From Mimachlamys varia (taxonomy: Eukaryota; Mollusca; Bivalvia; Pectinida; Pectinidae): a stretch of 64,000 bases of DNA. Below the pieces are notes generated by a model. It ran no database searches. It was not told where the DNA came from and saw nothing but the letters and a program-made list of their open reading frames with translations. The first letter of the stretch is position 1; each line of letters opens with the position of its first letter. The DNA lies in assembly GCA_947623455.1 (NCBI GenBank), contig OX392541.1, positions 3,672,701-3,736,700 of the forward strand, read 5' to 3'. Shown piece after piece: positions 37,901 through 52,900 of this stretch. The position numbers were made by a program, and so were the translations under genes.

Positions 37901-40900
37901 AATTGTTTGATAGTGTTCATGTGAACTTGTGTGTTGTTTTAATTTGCCTGCAAAAGATCCAGGGCACTACGACTGCACTCCGCCCTGCTTGTTAGCTTTC
38001 CTGATGTAAACATAACATGCTGTCAAACATCAAAATTTTACATTGAAAGGGGAAGATATGTTAAAACATTCATGGACTTCTGTCTTTAATCATTGGTTAT
38101 AAAGTTAAATTTAGTGGTGAGGGACATATATCCAGCGGAACCTCATAATCTCAGATTCTTGTAGTAGGTGATGAGAAAATCTAGCGAGTTGGAAATTGTT
38201 TGGTACAGAGTTTGACCTCCATGGCCAATGAAATATTTCAAATTTAACAGAGTATTTGAGGTATACAAGTCTGAGATAATGAGGTTCGGCTGTAGTATAA
38301 ATATGCTTTGGACTTTCCCTAGCTTTATGGTTTTATATTGATCAGGTGTTTTGATATGTAGATATTTTACATCAAATTCTAATGTGATGTCACTAGTAAG
38401 AAATAAAGAGTATTTAAAGGCCCAATATACGTAACTTCAGGGATTTATTTTTTGGGGATTCTGAAAAATAATGAAAAAAAATCCAGTTGATATTCATGCA
38501 CAAATAAGTCTAAAACAAAGTAAACCTGAGCGGTATCTAACAAGAAACTCTTAACAGAAAAATCCAAAGAATTGAAAATAATTCAGGTGGGACCAACTTC
38601 AAACACAAGCCAAAGTTAGAAGACAGTTCAAAATGGATGCGTATTTACAAATAGCGAGTTTCGACTGCTGCTGTAATGGTAACCGCGTAAGAATTCATCT
38701 TGGATATTGCTGATATCAGTTAATCTTAGCTAAATCTATAAATATTATAAGCTATTAGGCTTGATTTTCACTTCAAGTTTTGCTGAAAGTTTTGTATAGT
38801 GGGCCTTCATGAAGAGTATTTAAGAAATAAGAGTATTTAAGAAATAAGGAATTTAAGAATAAGAGAAAGCAATGATCTGGTGGAGGTATGTCACCTTCTT
38901 CAATTCTTTCAAGTTTACAAAATCTGTCCAGGTGAATTGGTGGCTTTGGTGATAAATAGAATCTTTAAATCTTTCCTGTTCCTTTTGATATATTGGTCCC
39001 CATTGTTTCCCTGGCGTCAAAATAAAATCAGCAGGATATCCTGGAATCAGGCGTCCATCTGTCTGGCTGTCTGTCCGTCTGTCTGTCTGCCTGGATTGAA
39101 AGGTTTGGAGTATGTAATGGAATCACATTTGATATGAATTATATGTACAACTGGCAGTGATTGACTACAACCTTTTTCATTTCTGTGCCATGCCAGGGAA
39201 TAGAAACTGAAGTTGATATGGGAGTAATAAAACCTATAGTAATTATGGGAGTGATGAGCACTCCCATAATAGAATAGTAAGTATTGGAGTGACGTTTCAT
39301 ATATACAGCAGTTTATGAATCAGATGAAATCTGAAAGCCGTGCTTATTCATCTCAAAGCCCTGGAAGGAAAAAAACAAACAGAAAATACTAGTTTTGGAG
39401 AAATGCAACAAGGCTGAAATTCTGGACTTTAAAATCTTGGTTATTATGGAATGTGTAGTTGCATTAGTGGATAAATATAATATCAATGTTGGATTGTAAA
39501 ATCATGATGTTTGTTTTAATCTTTCAACAGGAGGAATACTTAGATGAAAGTAGCATGCCAGAACTGCCAGAATCCCCTCTACTTGAGGTAGTGTGTTATA
39601 GCCTCTGTTCCGACAACCTTTTTTTCATTATTTCTCAAAAATTAGCTTAATTATTTATCAGACAACACCTGGACCTTGCAAAATTTTTATCTGCATACTA
39701 TCTGGTAGTCGAATTAATTAGAAGAAAATAGTAATTCTTTGTTTCGACTGTATTTTTCTGTACAAGTTCGTTAGCTACTGTTGAATATTCAGAAAAGAAC
39801 ATCACACGGGTTTGTGCTTTCATGTGATTTGTCAGTGTCTTCAACACAAGCATTGACCCTCCGCACTCCAAGGGTTAGACTCACTGACCCCCAACACTCC
39901 AAGGGTTAGACTCACTGACCCTCCATACTCTAAGTGTTAGACTTACTTGTGTTATCAGAATATGTCATTACAAAAAAAGAAATCGGAGAAAACCAAAGCA
40001 TCAACAAAACCATAATCCGAACTCAAATCGATTAAACCAGGGGCAAAATAGGATCTATGTAAAGGAGACCCTTGTAAATGTACAAGAGAATAAGACTAGG
40101 TGTTCTGGAAGAGTAAGCGTCTTCTGCTTTATCGACGACACCCACCATGTAAATCTTGGTCACATCCAAGTAAGCCTCACTCCTCAAAATGTGAACCGAG
40201 TCATCATTGTCAATCACAACAAGATCACACTAATGAGCATACTCAATAACGTCCATCTTCATATCACTTACAGATACAGAATATTTCTCAATGAGACAAA
40301 GATGGCGACCTTAAAACATGCCCTTAGTTTTCATCAACCTGCACCTCACGAATCCCTGTGCCATATGTTTGTTTGTCAGAAGCTGACATCTATCATGAAA
40401 ATCTTGATATTCAGAGCAAGCCCTAGAATAACGAAACAGCTGCGACATGTAAACACCAAAGGATGGAGAAGCAGGGATGTTAACTTTCAAGTAAGGGAAA
40501 GCACAGACTGGCTATTTGGTCTCAGGTGGTCAAGGTGTCTGACATTCTGCTACCACAAGCCCCCCTCTAGATCACAGTGGCTAAGTGTTTAAGGTGTCTG
40601 ACATTCTGCTACCACAAGCCCCCCTCTAGATCACAGTGGCAAAGTGTTTAAGGTGTCTGACATTCTGCTACCACAAGCCCCCCTCTAGATCACAGTGGCA
40701 AAGTGTTTAAGGTGTCTGACATTCTGCTACCACAAGCCCCCCTCTAGATCACAGTGGCAAAGTGTTTAAGGTGTCTGACATTCTGCTACCACAAGCCCCC
40801 CTCTAGATCACAGTGGCAAAGTGTTTAAGGTGTCTGACATTCTGCTACCACAAGCCCCCCTCTAGATCACAGTGGCAAAGTGTTTAAGGTGTCTGACATT

Positions 40901-43900
40901 CTGCTACCACAAGCCCCCCTCTAGATCACAGTGGCAAAGTGTTTAAGGTGTCTGACATTCTGCTACCACAAGCCCCCCTCTAGATCACAGTGGCAAAGTG
41001 TTTAAGGTGTCTGACATTCTGCTACCACAAGCCCCCCTCTAGATCACAGTGGCAAAGTGTTTAAGGTGTCTGACATTCTGCTACCACAAGCCCCCCTCTA
41101 GATCACAGTGGCTAAGTGTTTAAGGTGTCTGACATTCTGCTACCACTAGCCCCCCTCTAGATCACAGTGGCTAAGTGTTTAAGGTGTCTGACATTCTGCT
41201 ACCACAAGCCCCCCTCTAGATCACAGTGGCAAAGTGTTTAAGGTGTCTGACATTCTGCTACCACAAGCCCCCCTCTAGATCACAGTGGCAAAGTGTTTAA
41301 GGTGTCTGACATTCTGCTCCCACAAGCCCCCCTCTAGATCACAGTGGCTAAGTGTTTAAGGTGTCTGACATTCTGCTACCACTAGCCCTCCACCTCTTGG
41401 TCAGGGTGGCTTAGTGGTTAAGGTGTCTGACATTGTGCTACCACTAGCCCTCCACCTCTGGGTCATGATGGCTAAGTTGTTAAGGTGTCTGACATTCTGT
41501 TACCACTAGCTCTCTACCTCTGGGTCGTGGTGGCTAAGTTGTTAAGGTGTCCGACATTCTGTTACCACTAGCCCTCCATCACAGGGTCATGGTGTCAAAG
41601 TGGTTAAGGTGTCTGACATTCTGTTACCACTAGCCCTCCACCTCTGGGTCATGGTGGCTAAGTTGTTAAGGTGTCTGACATTCTGTTACCACTAGCCCTT
41701 CACCTCTGGGTCGTGTTGGCTTAGTTGTTAAGGTGTCTGACATTCTGCTACCACTAGCCCTCCACCTCTGGGTCGTGGTGGCTAAGTTGTTAAGGTGTCT
41801 GACATTCTGTTACAACTAGCCCTCCATCACAGGGTCATGGTGTCAAAGTGGTTAAGGTGTCTGACATTCTGCTACCAATAGCCCTCCACGTCTTGGTCAG
41901 GGTGGCTAAGTTGTTAAGGTGTCTGACATTCTGTTACCACTAGCCCTCCACCTCTGGGTCGTGGTGGCTAAGTTGTTAAGGTGTCTGACCTTCTGTTACT
42001 ACTAGCCCTCCACCTCTGGGTCATGGTGGCTTAGTTGTTAAGGTGGCTGACATTCAGTTACCACTAGCCCTCCAACTCTGGGTCGTGTTGGCTTAGTTGT
42101 TAAGGTGTCTGACATTCAGTTACCACTAGCCCTCCATCACAGGGTCATGGTGGCTGAGTGGTTAAGATGGCTGACATTCTGCTATCACTAGCCCTCCACC
42201 TCTGGGTCGTGTTGTCCAAGTGGTTAAGTTGTCTGACATTCTGCTACCACTAGCCCTCCACCTCTAGGTCGTGGTGGCCAAGTGGTTAATGTGTCTGACA
42301 TTCTGCTACCACTAGCCCTCCACTTCTTGGTCACGATGTCCAAGTTGTTAAGGTGTCTGACATTCTGTTACCACTGGCCCTCGACCTCTGGGTCATGGTG
42401 GCCAAGTTGTTAAGGTGTCTGACATTCTGATACCACTAGCCCTCTACCACTGGATCATGGTGTCCAAGTGGTTAAGGTGTCTGACATTCTGCTACCACTA
42501 ACCTCTGGAGACCTCTGGGTCGTGAGTTAGAGGCCTATGTTAGGTAATCACCAGATACTGGAACTCGGGCTTTCCTCCACCTGCAAATGACTGTAGCTAG
42601 CAAACAAAATAAAAATTTAGAGTACATAGGGTGAAAGTGAGTCTAACCCTGAAGTGGTGAGTATGCTGCAAAATAACAAACAACTCAATTTTTTATGAAC
42701 AATTTATATCTACTTTTTCTATTTCATATATTTTTTTGTTATTTCTAAGTAAATATGTAGTACAAAAAAACAAAGCCACAAAAACATTCTTTGAAAACAA
42801 TATTTCATTTTTGAGAAAAAGTGGAAAATTTTGTTGTCTTCTTTGTATAAAGAAGTTTGAGATATATTGCCTTTTTTCCCGTCCAGAGGAAGGAAATTAC
42901 AGTTGAGGTTTTTACTAGTGTGTAGTCTTTTGTTGACAACAATAACCCAATTTGCTGTGTCCTAATTCCTAAACCGTAATCGGCAGTTGTTACAGCTTTG
43001 ATGCAAATGAATTTCACCTGTGATTAGGAACGCCACACCTGAGATGTACATGGAGCATGCTCAAACTGCATGAGCAAGACTACACAATATACAGGCTAAT
43101 GCTACGCCTATAACTGTATCTATTGTTACCCCACGACAGAAAATATATGGTGGGGGCATGAAGCGCTCGCCTTTTACTGTATAATTGTATTTCCCTTAAA
43201 ACAAGGCCCTAAATATAAGCCGTGTAAAGGAAGAATTTTATTGTTTTGACATTTTTTCTGCAGTTTTTCCGGACAGCTAAGAAGGAGTTTAGTATTTTTT
43301 TTTTTAGTTGTTTATTTATGTACCTATTTAACGGACTTGAAAATGAAAGTGATGAGCCCCTGCGATGTTTTTAAAGGATAGATAGTATTACCACATTCAC
43401 CCCCAAAATTTCATAATGAACTTTTCCAATCTTTGATTTGGAAGAGTTCAAATATGTTCTTATGGGTGAACAAGTTTATATAGTCATGGGCATCTGATCA
43501 TCTAAAATGAGTAATGGATTGACCACAGGGTCACGGGTCCGAGGACCACCCGTACTGGCCACAGGTCTAGGGTTTTTCTCCAGGTATTCTAGATACCCCC
43601 CTCCACCAAAACCTGGCTCAGCCTTAGTGACCGTAGTTAATGATAATTCATATAAAAGCCAAACAAAAAAGCCAAACAAATCGACCAAAAAGTAACGTCA
43701 CGGTTGTTATGTCACAGAGAGGATCTCGGCTGCTGAAGTCAGCATGCCACAACTGTTCTATGGTCCTACCTTCCTGTCTTCATTCACTGGCAACCGAGGG
43801 GTATTTTTTAAATTGCATATACATATAATGTATATATTAGGATATTACATCATTGGTGATATTTTCACACTTTTGCTGTTTGAATTATGATTTAGAAAAT

Positions 43901-46900
43901 ATGACCTGCAGAAAAGTATGACAAATTAGCATTAAAAATAAAATAAACTTCATGGCTTAATCTTGATGTTGTCATGAAAAAGTGAGTGTGTGGTCGTTAC
44001 AATTTATAATAATATTAATAATTCGAGGTTCTTATATACCGCTTTATCACAACCTTAAAGGCCATCTCAAAGCAGTTCACAAATTGTTATCCGTGGTTAT
44101 AGGGCCTTAGCAACCAGCCAATATCGTTCTCAACTCCCAGTACAGCCATTTTGGCGCTAACAGCTAGCATTCTACAATTTCTGGCACTGCCCAACCACGT
44201 ACTCATTTACAACTGAGTAGTCTAGAACAAGCAGAGTAAAGTATCTTGCTCATGGATACAACACAAGTGCTGTGACCGGGACTCGAACTTGCAACCCTTC
44301 AATCACAAGCCCGGCGTCCTACCACTAGACCACTGTGCCTCAATTCATTTACATCAGGGGAATTGCGAGATATTTCACTAAGTTCTGTTGATGTTGTGTT
44401 ATGCAGATTGCCCCATTTCTGAGCCGAAAAGGTGGGAAAAACATTGTAAATTTTATTGTTTCTTCCTATGTATAGATTGCAAAATTTTGATTAATTTGTA
44501 AATTTTGTGTCAAAATCGTGTATTTTTTAAACCAGCACAATGACATATATATTCCTTCAGTTAAATTTGATTATTTTGAAAAGCTAAGTCCTACCAGAAG
44601 CTTGTCAGCTATTTTCCAGAAAGTTTAAGGTAGAAGACATTTGTTAACAATGGTGTACTTACGGTTTGTAAGTTTTGGTGTGACTTTTGTACAGTGTATT
44701 ATGCCAATATTCGTTTGCTGGAGATATTACGAGACTGCATGCTTGAGTGTAATAACTAATCGTAATCCATTTACTAGAAAATCATGTACATACTAACATC
44801 ACATTTATTTATATATAGATTGTTCATTGTACTAACACTTTATCATTCTATTTATAAATAACACATGATTGGTCTCCATACAGGAAAAAAATCATCAGTA
44901 TTTCAACTCATTCACCCCCGAAATTTCATTATGAAGTATTCTGTCCTTTTGAATGGGATGAGTTCATTGTGTGTTTAGGGTGGATGAGTTGTCTAGGTTC
45001 TGTATGAAAACCATTTTCATGCTCAAGCTTGATTTTGGTTATGTTTTCTCAATAATAAAGATTTATTTGTCAATGATTGGTTAAATTAAGTTAGTTAGAA
45101 GGAAGTTGGTTTGAACACGGAGAACAGTTTCAGTAAACAAGCCCAAGTTATGTTGATTTTAAAGGATTTTAAGTATTTTTTTAATCACATTGGTATTGTG
45201 GTTGTATCATTAGTAATGCATATAAAAAGTGAATTTTATCTGAAATGAATGAAGATTTTTTGACAGTGCCTTATAAGAACAAAGTTCGTGATATTTTGTG
45301 ACTGCCTTATAAGGACTGGTATTATATGATATTCATGTATGTGTTTTTCTTTCTCTAAATAAAGGATGGCGCATTGCTCATAAAGTTTGACAAAGGTCAT
45401 ATATTGTATATATATATACGCTGTTTGAATATCACCCATTATAGAACGATTAATTTATATTGTATATGTCTGTCAACTCTTCATCTTTGTTGTTTGTTGT
45501 GAACGAATGTTGTTGAATTTGGCATGTTGTTAATTATATGTTTTAAGGTCTTGTTAAATTGGATGCTTGCATCTCCAGTCACTCTTTATGCTGGTACTAC
45601 TGTAGTTCTACTTACTAAGACAGATAACACTACCAGAACAAGATCTGATTACCAACAATAATCTGATTGGTTAGACGTTTTAAGATAAGTGATTTGAAAT
45701 ACAATTTTATCAAGACCCTGCTTTAAGAGAAAAGACTTTAAGCTCTAGATCTAGTGGAGTGGAACCTGTCTGTGTTTAGAAATCTATTGAATGTTGACCT
45801 GATACAAAGAAGAAATCTCTAAATCCCAAATTATTTACCTGTAAAATGGAAAATCTTGTGTTTGAAAATGTTTGTATGAAGTCGTTTGACGTGTGGTTTT
45901 TTGCTTTGGTACCGGTAACTTTTTTGAAGCTTTCATATTCCATATACCCCCCAGTATGTAAATGTATAATGCACCTGTATTTCCCTACTCAGTGCTGATA
46001 TTACTGTTATAGTTTTCATTTTTACTCATGATAACAGTTTAAACTGAGAAAAATATTATTATGACTTGATATATATCTATAACAGGTATTGAAGTCTATT
46101 ACGGGAAAATTCATCTTATTGATAAAGTCAAAACAGCTTAAAGAACAATTGTTTTACGCAAACAGAAATCCCTTTTACCCAGAATCCCTTCATTCTTTGA
46201 TTTGTCCAAGGCCTCCTGGTAAATTGAGAAGTACAGTTGATATCTTCTGAAGTGAGGCGGATTGATGGCTAAAGACACGTGTCGTTATCTTCCTAATATA
46301 ACATGTTTTATTTTCTGTAGGGAGGGTCCACGGTGGAGATCAGCCATAGCATTAAGAAGCCACGCGATGCCAAAGCGTGGCTTGTGGCACAGTGGCATAG
46401 CTTTGATGTCAGGTACGTACACAATCCAGGAGCAATTATACAAGACTGTGCACCCTGCAAGTTCCTAATGAACTAGTCCGACTTTTGAAATGGAAGAGTT
46501 CATGTGTCTGCAGGGATGAATGTGTAGTAATCGATAGACCGTGACACTTCTTGGAATATTTTCAGAGATGTAATATCTTTATGCCGAATTATATTCATAT
46601 TGGTGCCTATTTTTCCTAAAAACATTTGGTGGAAACACTTAACAAAGGAAGAATGGCACAGAAATCTTCAGAAAAATTTTAAGTAATACAGAAAATTAGC
46701 TTTCTTTGAGAATCTATCATAGCACATATAGGAATAACTTCTAAAAATAATTCTAAAAAATAAATAATTCTTATTGATTGTGTGTCATACTGACACATCT
46801 ACTTATGATGGGAAGAGAGGGGTATTAGTTAGCCGTTGGCTTACTGTTCTAGTTTTAATTGAAGTGTAAGCACTACGTAAATTAATTCTTAAGAAGAATA

Positions 46901-49900
46901 AAATTACCTTGGTTTATATTTCGTTTACACATGACTTTTTCTGTATAGATTTATGAAGCCTTTTCTGACTCACTGTCGGCCAACGCTGATGGACACGTCA
47001 CCAGCCTGTTGTATGCCGCTAGCGCGTATCCTTACGACAGACGAACAGCTACAAGGGGTATAATATCTTATATACGACAGTCGCTCAAAACATTCCAAGA
47101 TATTCTTTATTCTGTTAGCCTCAGCTTAGTTCTCAATTTGTTCTACACCCATAAAGTGGTGAGATATTCTTTTTGGAGAAGAGTTGATAATATGAGCATT
47201 ACTGATACCAAGGTGATGAAGAAGGAGAATACCCCAAATGAACTGTTTCCTGAGAGGGACATTCCTGCAGCTCTATTTTCTTTATCATTAATCAGGGGTG
47301 TGAAATTTGGACCAAACCAAGCCTGTCGGAAATTCAAACCTCAAAGTAAAAAGTGTCTAAGGTCAAAGTTACTTCATGTATATGTATCACTATAAATAGA
47401 GAGTTAAATGGGGAGGGTGGTGGGGGAGGGGGAGGGAGGGGGCACAAGATTGTGGTAAGGTACAGGCTTGTTGAGGTCAGACTCAATGCTGTAGGTGATA
47501 AATGTTTTCACCGTTGTTTTCTGTTTCAGAGTGACCCTACCAAAGATGCAGACTCAGATATTGATATGATTATAGACCACCGAGAGTTGTCCATAGGAGA
47601 AGATACGATTAGTACTGTGTCCCAGTCACAGCCCTACACCAGCACGGAGCCCGTCTCACAGGTACTAGTCACACTGTGTTAGTCACCACTGTACACCAGA
47701 CTGTCTCACAGGTACCAGTCACTCTATGTTAGTCACCACTGTACACCAGACTGTCTCACAGGTACTAGTCACACTATGTTAGTCACCACTGTACACCAGT
47801 CTGTCTCACAGGTACTAGTCACACTGTGTTAGTCACCACTGTACACCAGACTGTCTCACAGGTACTAGTCACACTATGTTAGTCACCACTGTACACCAGT
47901 CTGTCTCACAGGTACTAGTCACACTGTGTTAGTCACCACTGTACACCAGACTGTCTCACAGGTACTAGTCACACTATGTTAGTCACCACTGTACACCAGA
48001 CTGTCTCACAGGTACTAGTCACACTGTGTTAGTCACCACTGTACACCAGACTGTCTCACAGGTACTAGTCACACTGTGTTAGTCACCACTGTACACCAGA
48101 CTGTCTCACAGGTACTAGTCACACTGTGTTAGTCACCACTGTACACCAGACTGTCTCACAGGTACTAGTCACTCTGTGTTAGTCACCACTGTACACCAGA
48201 CTGTCTCACAGGTACTAGTCACACTGTGTTAGTCACCACTGTACACCAGACTGTCTCACAGGTACTAGTCACACTGTGTTAGTCACCACTGTACACCAGA
48301 CTGTCTCACAGGTACTAGTCACACTGTGTTAGTCACCACTGTACACCAGTCTGTCTCACAGGTACTAGTCACACTATGTTAGTCATCACTGTACACCAGT
48401 CTGTCTCACAGGTACTAGTCACACTATGTTAGTCACCACTGTACACCAGTCTGTCTCACAGGTACTAGTCACACTATGTTAGTCACCACTGTACACCAGA
48501 CTGTCTCACAGGTACTAGTCACACTATGTTAGTCACCACTGTACACCAGACTGTCTCACAGGTACTAGTCACACTATGTTAGTCACCACTGTACACCAGA
48601 CTGTCTCACAGGTACTAGTCACACTATGTTAGTCATCACTGTACACCAGACTGTCTCACAGGTACTAGTCACACTATGTTAGTCACCACTGTACACCAGT
48701 CTGTCTCACAGGTACTAGTCACACTATGTTAGTCACCACTGTACACCAGACTGTCTCACAGGTACTAGTCACACTATGTTAGTCACCACTGTACACCAGA
48801 CTGTCTCACAGGTACTAGTCACACTATGTTAGTCACCACTGTACACCAGACTGTCTCACAGGTACTAGTCACACTATGTTAGTCACCACTGTACACCAGC
48901 ATGGAGTCTGTCAGTCAATTATTGTCAAAGTCAGTTTGACTTACATTTTTCAGGCAAAAAAACCTATGTTTCAGGAAAAAAAATTATTGCATTTAAGAAA
49001 TTAAGAAAATTGACAAAAGATAATTATTTAGACTAGTTATATTCTGTTTGGTATGCTTTCAGATATTTTCAATATGGGAATTAAAGTTGGTTTTGAAACA
49101 GGCATATGAAATAGAATATTGTGAAAAAGACAGTAACTGTTACGATTTTCAGCACATTCGAGTGAAGTAAAATTGTAAGGCTCAGAGTTAAAAGCTACCG
49201 CTATGAGTCGGTTGTGTTACCTGAAATATACCGTTTTGTTTTGGCCTTACTAACAAGCTTACATGTATTTAGAATGAGTAGCTACTAACTAGTACACGTC
49301 ACTCGCACAGAACCAGGATGTCAGCGACACAAAGATTCACAGTCACTTTCTGTGTCAGACATATAATTTGCTTTCGTTTGCTTCTGACTTGAAAGTTTTG
49401 TTTTTCTTTTGTTTGAGGTGGATGTGTGGGTACATTCCCAAGTTTCCCTAGATGACCCTCCCCTGACCCCCTGACCTCATGACCTTCAACCTTAAAGATT
49501 CTATTTCACCTGTGCTAAGCACCTGTCAACTGTAAGTCTGTGTAGGTACCTGTCTGTACTGTACGTCTCCCCCGCTAGCCCTAGTGTGTTGTCCTTGACA
49601 TTTCTAGATTGCAGGGCTTTGGTTACGTGCGCCTTAGCCTGAGAATCTGATATTTGGAAACCTGCCTCCTTCCCTTTAGAATCCTTGGTCTCTGGTTCCG
49701 TATTGTATATGCCCCCATTGCTGTATTACCTGTCCTTGTGTTATTTCCTTGCTGTAATTACCAGGTACCACCTGTTTGCCAGAAATATGAAAATATTAGA
49801 TCCTTTTAGCAGCTATCCATAGTTTCATTCAAATCATTAATAATATACTGAAAGTAGACTTTGCAATATTTGTTTGGTTTTTGTTCTGCTTTTAATTTCA

Positions 49901-52900
49901 GGTTATAATTGTGATACTGTATACAGAAAATAATCACCCACACAATATAGTTTCTCCATTTGCACATGAAACCAAATTTCACCTTATGTTAAATTATGTC
50001 CTTCACAGAGTTGCTTCTAATCAAGGTGTCAGTTTTGTACAGAGATGTGACAAGTATCGTGATACGTATCGTATTCTGACTCGAGTATCGTGAGATGTAT
50101 CATATATCCACAACCCTTGTCATACTCATCTCTTATATAAATTTAATTCAAGATCTTGAGTGTCTAACACATGTACTTATGTATAAATTAGATCCACACA
50201 ATGTTCACATTTCATCATGTTTCGTACGTCGTCGTGCACCATCACTGTGCATAAACTTTTCAGTTTTCAAATATTTCTCAAGTTCCACCAATAGGATTGA
50301 GCTGAAACTTGCCTGAAATGATCCGAGATGGTCCTGACTTAGTGTTGTTAATTTTCGGCCCAGTCCAAAATCCAATATAGCTGCCATGGCCACCATTTTG
50401 AAAATATATTTCAAACTTCTTTTTAAGTTTCACAAATGGGATTGAGCTGAAACTTGGCTGAAATGATCCGAGATGGTTCTGACCAGGTGTTGTTTTTAGC
50501 TCACCTGGTCCAAAGGACCAAGGTGAGCTTATGCCATACCGTGGCGTCCGGCGTCCCGCGTCTGTCCGTCCGTCCGTCTGACTTCTTCTTCATAACCACT
50601 GATCAGAATTTAACTAAATTTGGTAGGAAGCATCCCTGTGTGGCTGGGATTTAAATTTATACAAATGATGGGGCTGACCCCCCAGGGACCTGAGGCGCGG
50701 GGCCAAAAGGGGTCCATTTGGCAATATTGATATAAATGACTTCTTCTCTAGAACTAAGCAATGTATGGCATTTATATTTCAGTGGTAGCATCCCTAGGTG
50801 GCTGGTATTCAAATTTATACAAATGAGCGGGCTGACCCCCCAGGGGCCTGAGGGGCGGGGCCAAAAGTGTCTATTTGGCTATATTGATATAAACCACTTC
50901 TTCTCTGGAACTAAGCAATGTATGGCATTTATATTTCAGTGGTAGCATCTCCCTAGGTGGCTGGGATTTAAATTTATACAAATGATGGGGCTGATCCCCC
51001 AGGGGCCTGAGAGGCGGGGCCAAAAGTGTCTATTTGGCAATATTGATATTAACGACTTCTTCTCTGGAACTAAGTAATGTATGGCATTTATATTTCAGTG
51101 GTAGCATCCCTAGGTGGCTGGTATTCAAATTTATACAAATGATGGGGCTGACCCCCCAGGGGCCTGAGGGGCGGGGGCAAAAGTGTCTATTTGGCTATAT
51201 TGATATAAACCACTTCTTCTCTTTTGAACTAAGCAATGTATGGCATTTATATTTCAGTGGTAGCATCTCCCTAGGTGGCTGGGTTCAAATTTATACAAAA
51301 ATTAATATTGACGACTTCTTCTCTGGAACTAAGCAATGTGTCTTTGGGGTAAAAACCTCACATTCCTGGACTTGGAAGAAATCAGATTGCAACATTAACT
51401 AACAGCTAGACCAACCGAACCTTGGTCATCATTGCTGAATCATAGGTAGTAGAGCCAGCTGCACCGAACGCATTTCATGGATTAATGCCTTATTTGCCAA
51501 AAAACCTAACATTTTTAGAATTACAACAAAAGCAATGCACATGTACCCATCAAAAATGCTTATGATATATTGACATAACAAGAAGGGCCACACATACACT
51601 TATGAGTCATTCTTGTTTCATATCACATGAAACCAGGTGAGCGATACAGGCCCTCTGGGCCTCTTGTTTTCGAGCTGATCTGAAATTCAATATGGCCACC
51701 ATGGGTGCCATCTTGAAAAATACAATTCAGAATTATTTTAAACTTTCAACAATGGCATTGATCTCAAATTTGTGATTTGTATTTTTGACTTGTACAACGA
51801 AAACGTAATTCTATGTGATTTAAGTTTTAGATCATTGGGATGTTTTGCCAATCAATAAGAAACATTGTAACACATTTAATATACTTTTTGTCATATAAAT
51901 CGTACTGCTCCATTCCTTGTCACCTGCTGTGGTGTCTTGTACCCAAGCTTGTCATGGCTTCGACCTGGATTGGTGGTGGATTCTAATGAACTAACGATGT
52001 TTAAACCAGATTTCAGATTATGTTGCTGTCATGATTGTTTGTTTATTTAATTTTGATTTTGATTTTGATCTTGATTTCCATTTCAGTTTGTTATTTTGGT
52101 TCAGATATAGTCTGATTTCGTCTTATCATTCTGGTGTATAACATTTGTATGTGATGACTAATTATCGAAGCTCAATAACAAGACATTGACGTCATAAAAT
52201 CACTTTTAAAAAGAATTTGTTAAACAACCATAATATATTCATGGATTATCTAATTCAGCCTTTAAATTTGTAATTGGAAGATTTCACATGTATGTTTAGT
52301 GTAAAAAAAAAAAATATCCCTGTTGTATGTTAAAAAGTGAATTCCTATAATTAATCGTCGAGTACAACATCCAGTGTTAAAGATCAGATACAAAATTATA
52401 GTGATTTAGTAGATAGCCCACAGGTAGGCCTTAATAAGTATGTAACGACTGGCCATGTAATAAGCTCAAACATGTATATAAGGCACATAAAAAAGCTCAT
52501 ACATGTATATAAGGCACATAAAAATAGTTTTATATATTCATTATCTAGAAAAACAATCAAAATGCTGTATAATGTGGCTGCATATGAAATGGAAAATAAC
52601 TATAATATATCCGCAAAGCGGGAGAAAACGGGAGAATTTAATAAAATGCGGGACCCGCGCAGGTCATTAATTTCAAACTGGAGATTTTGATTTCTGTCTT
52701 AAATAATCGGGAGTCTCTCGTCCAAAGCGGGAGACTTGACAGGACTGTATGCTTACACCTAACACATAACTCAACTGAGGTATTGATTCTATGGAAAGGT
52801 TACTTTTTTAAAAATAGAAAAAAAATGTTTAATATCGCTAACTGATATGTAACGTTGTATCTGTAGAGTTTGGAATTACACGTCGCTAACGAAGCCGAGG

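Larger units (their letters stand above)
42541..46320. other. Intron 15, remainder
   Basis: Apart from the SINE and the short hairpin repeats listed separately, no gene or structured RNA is seen. Confidence 0.55.
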
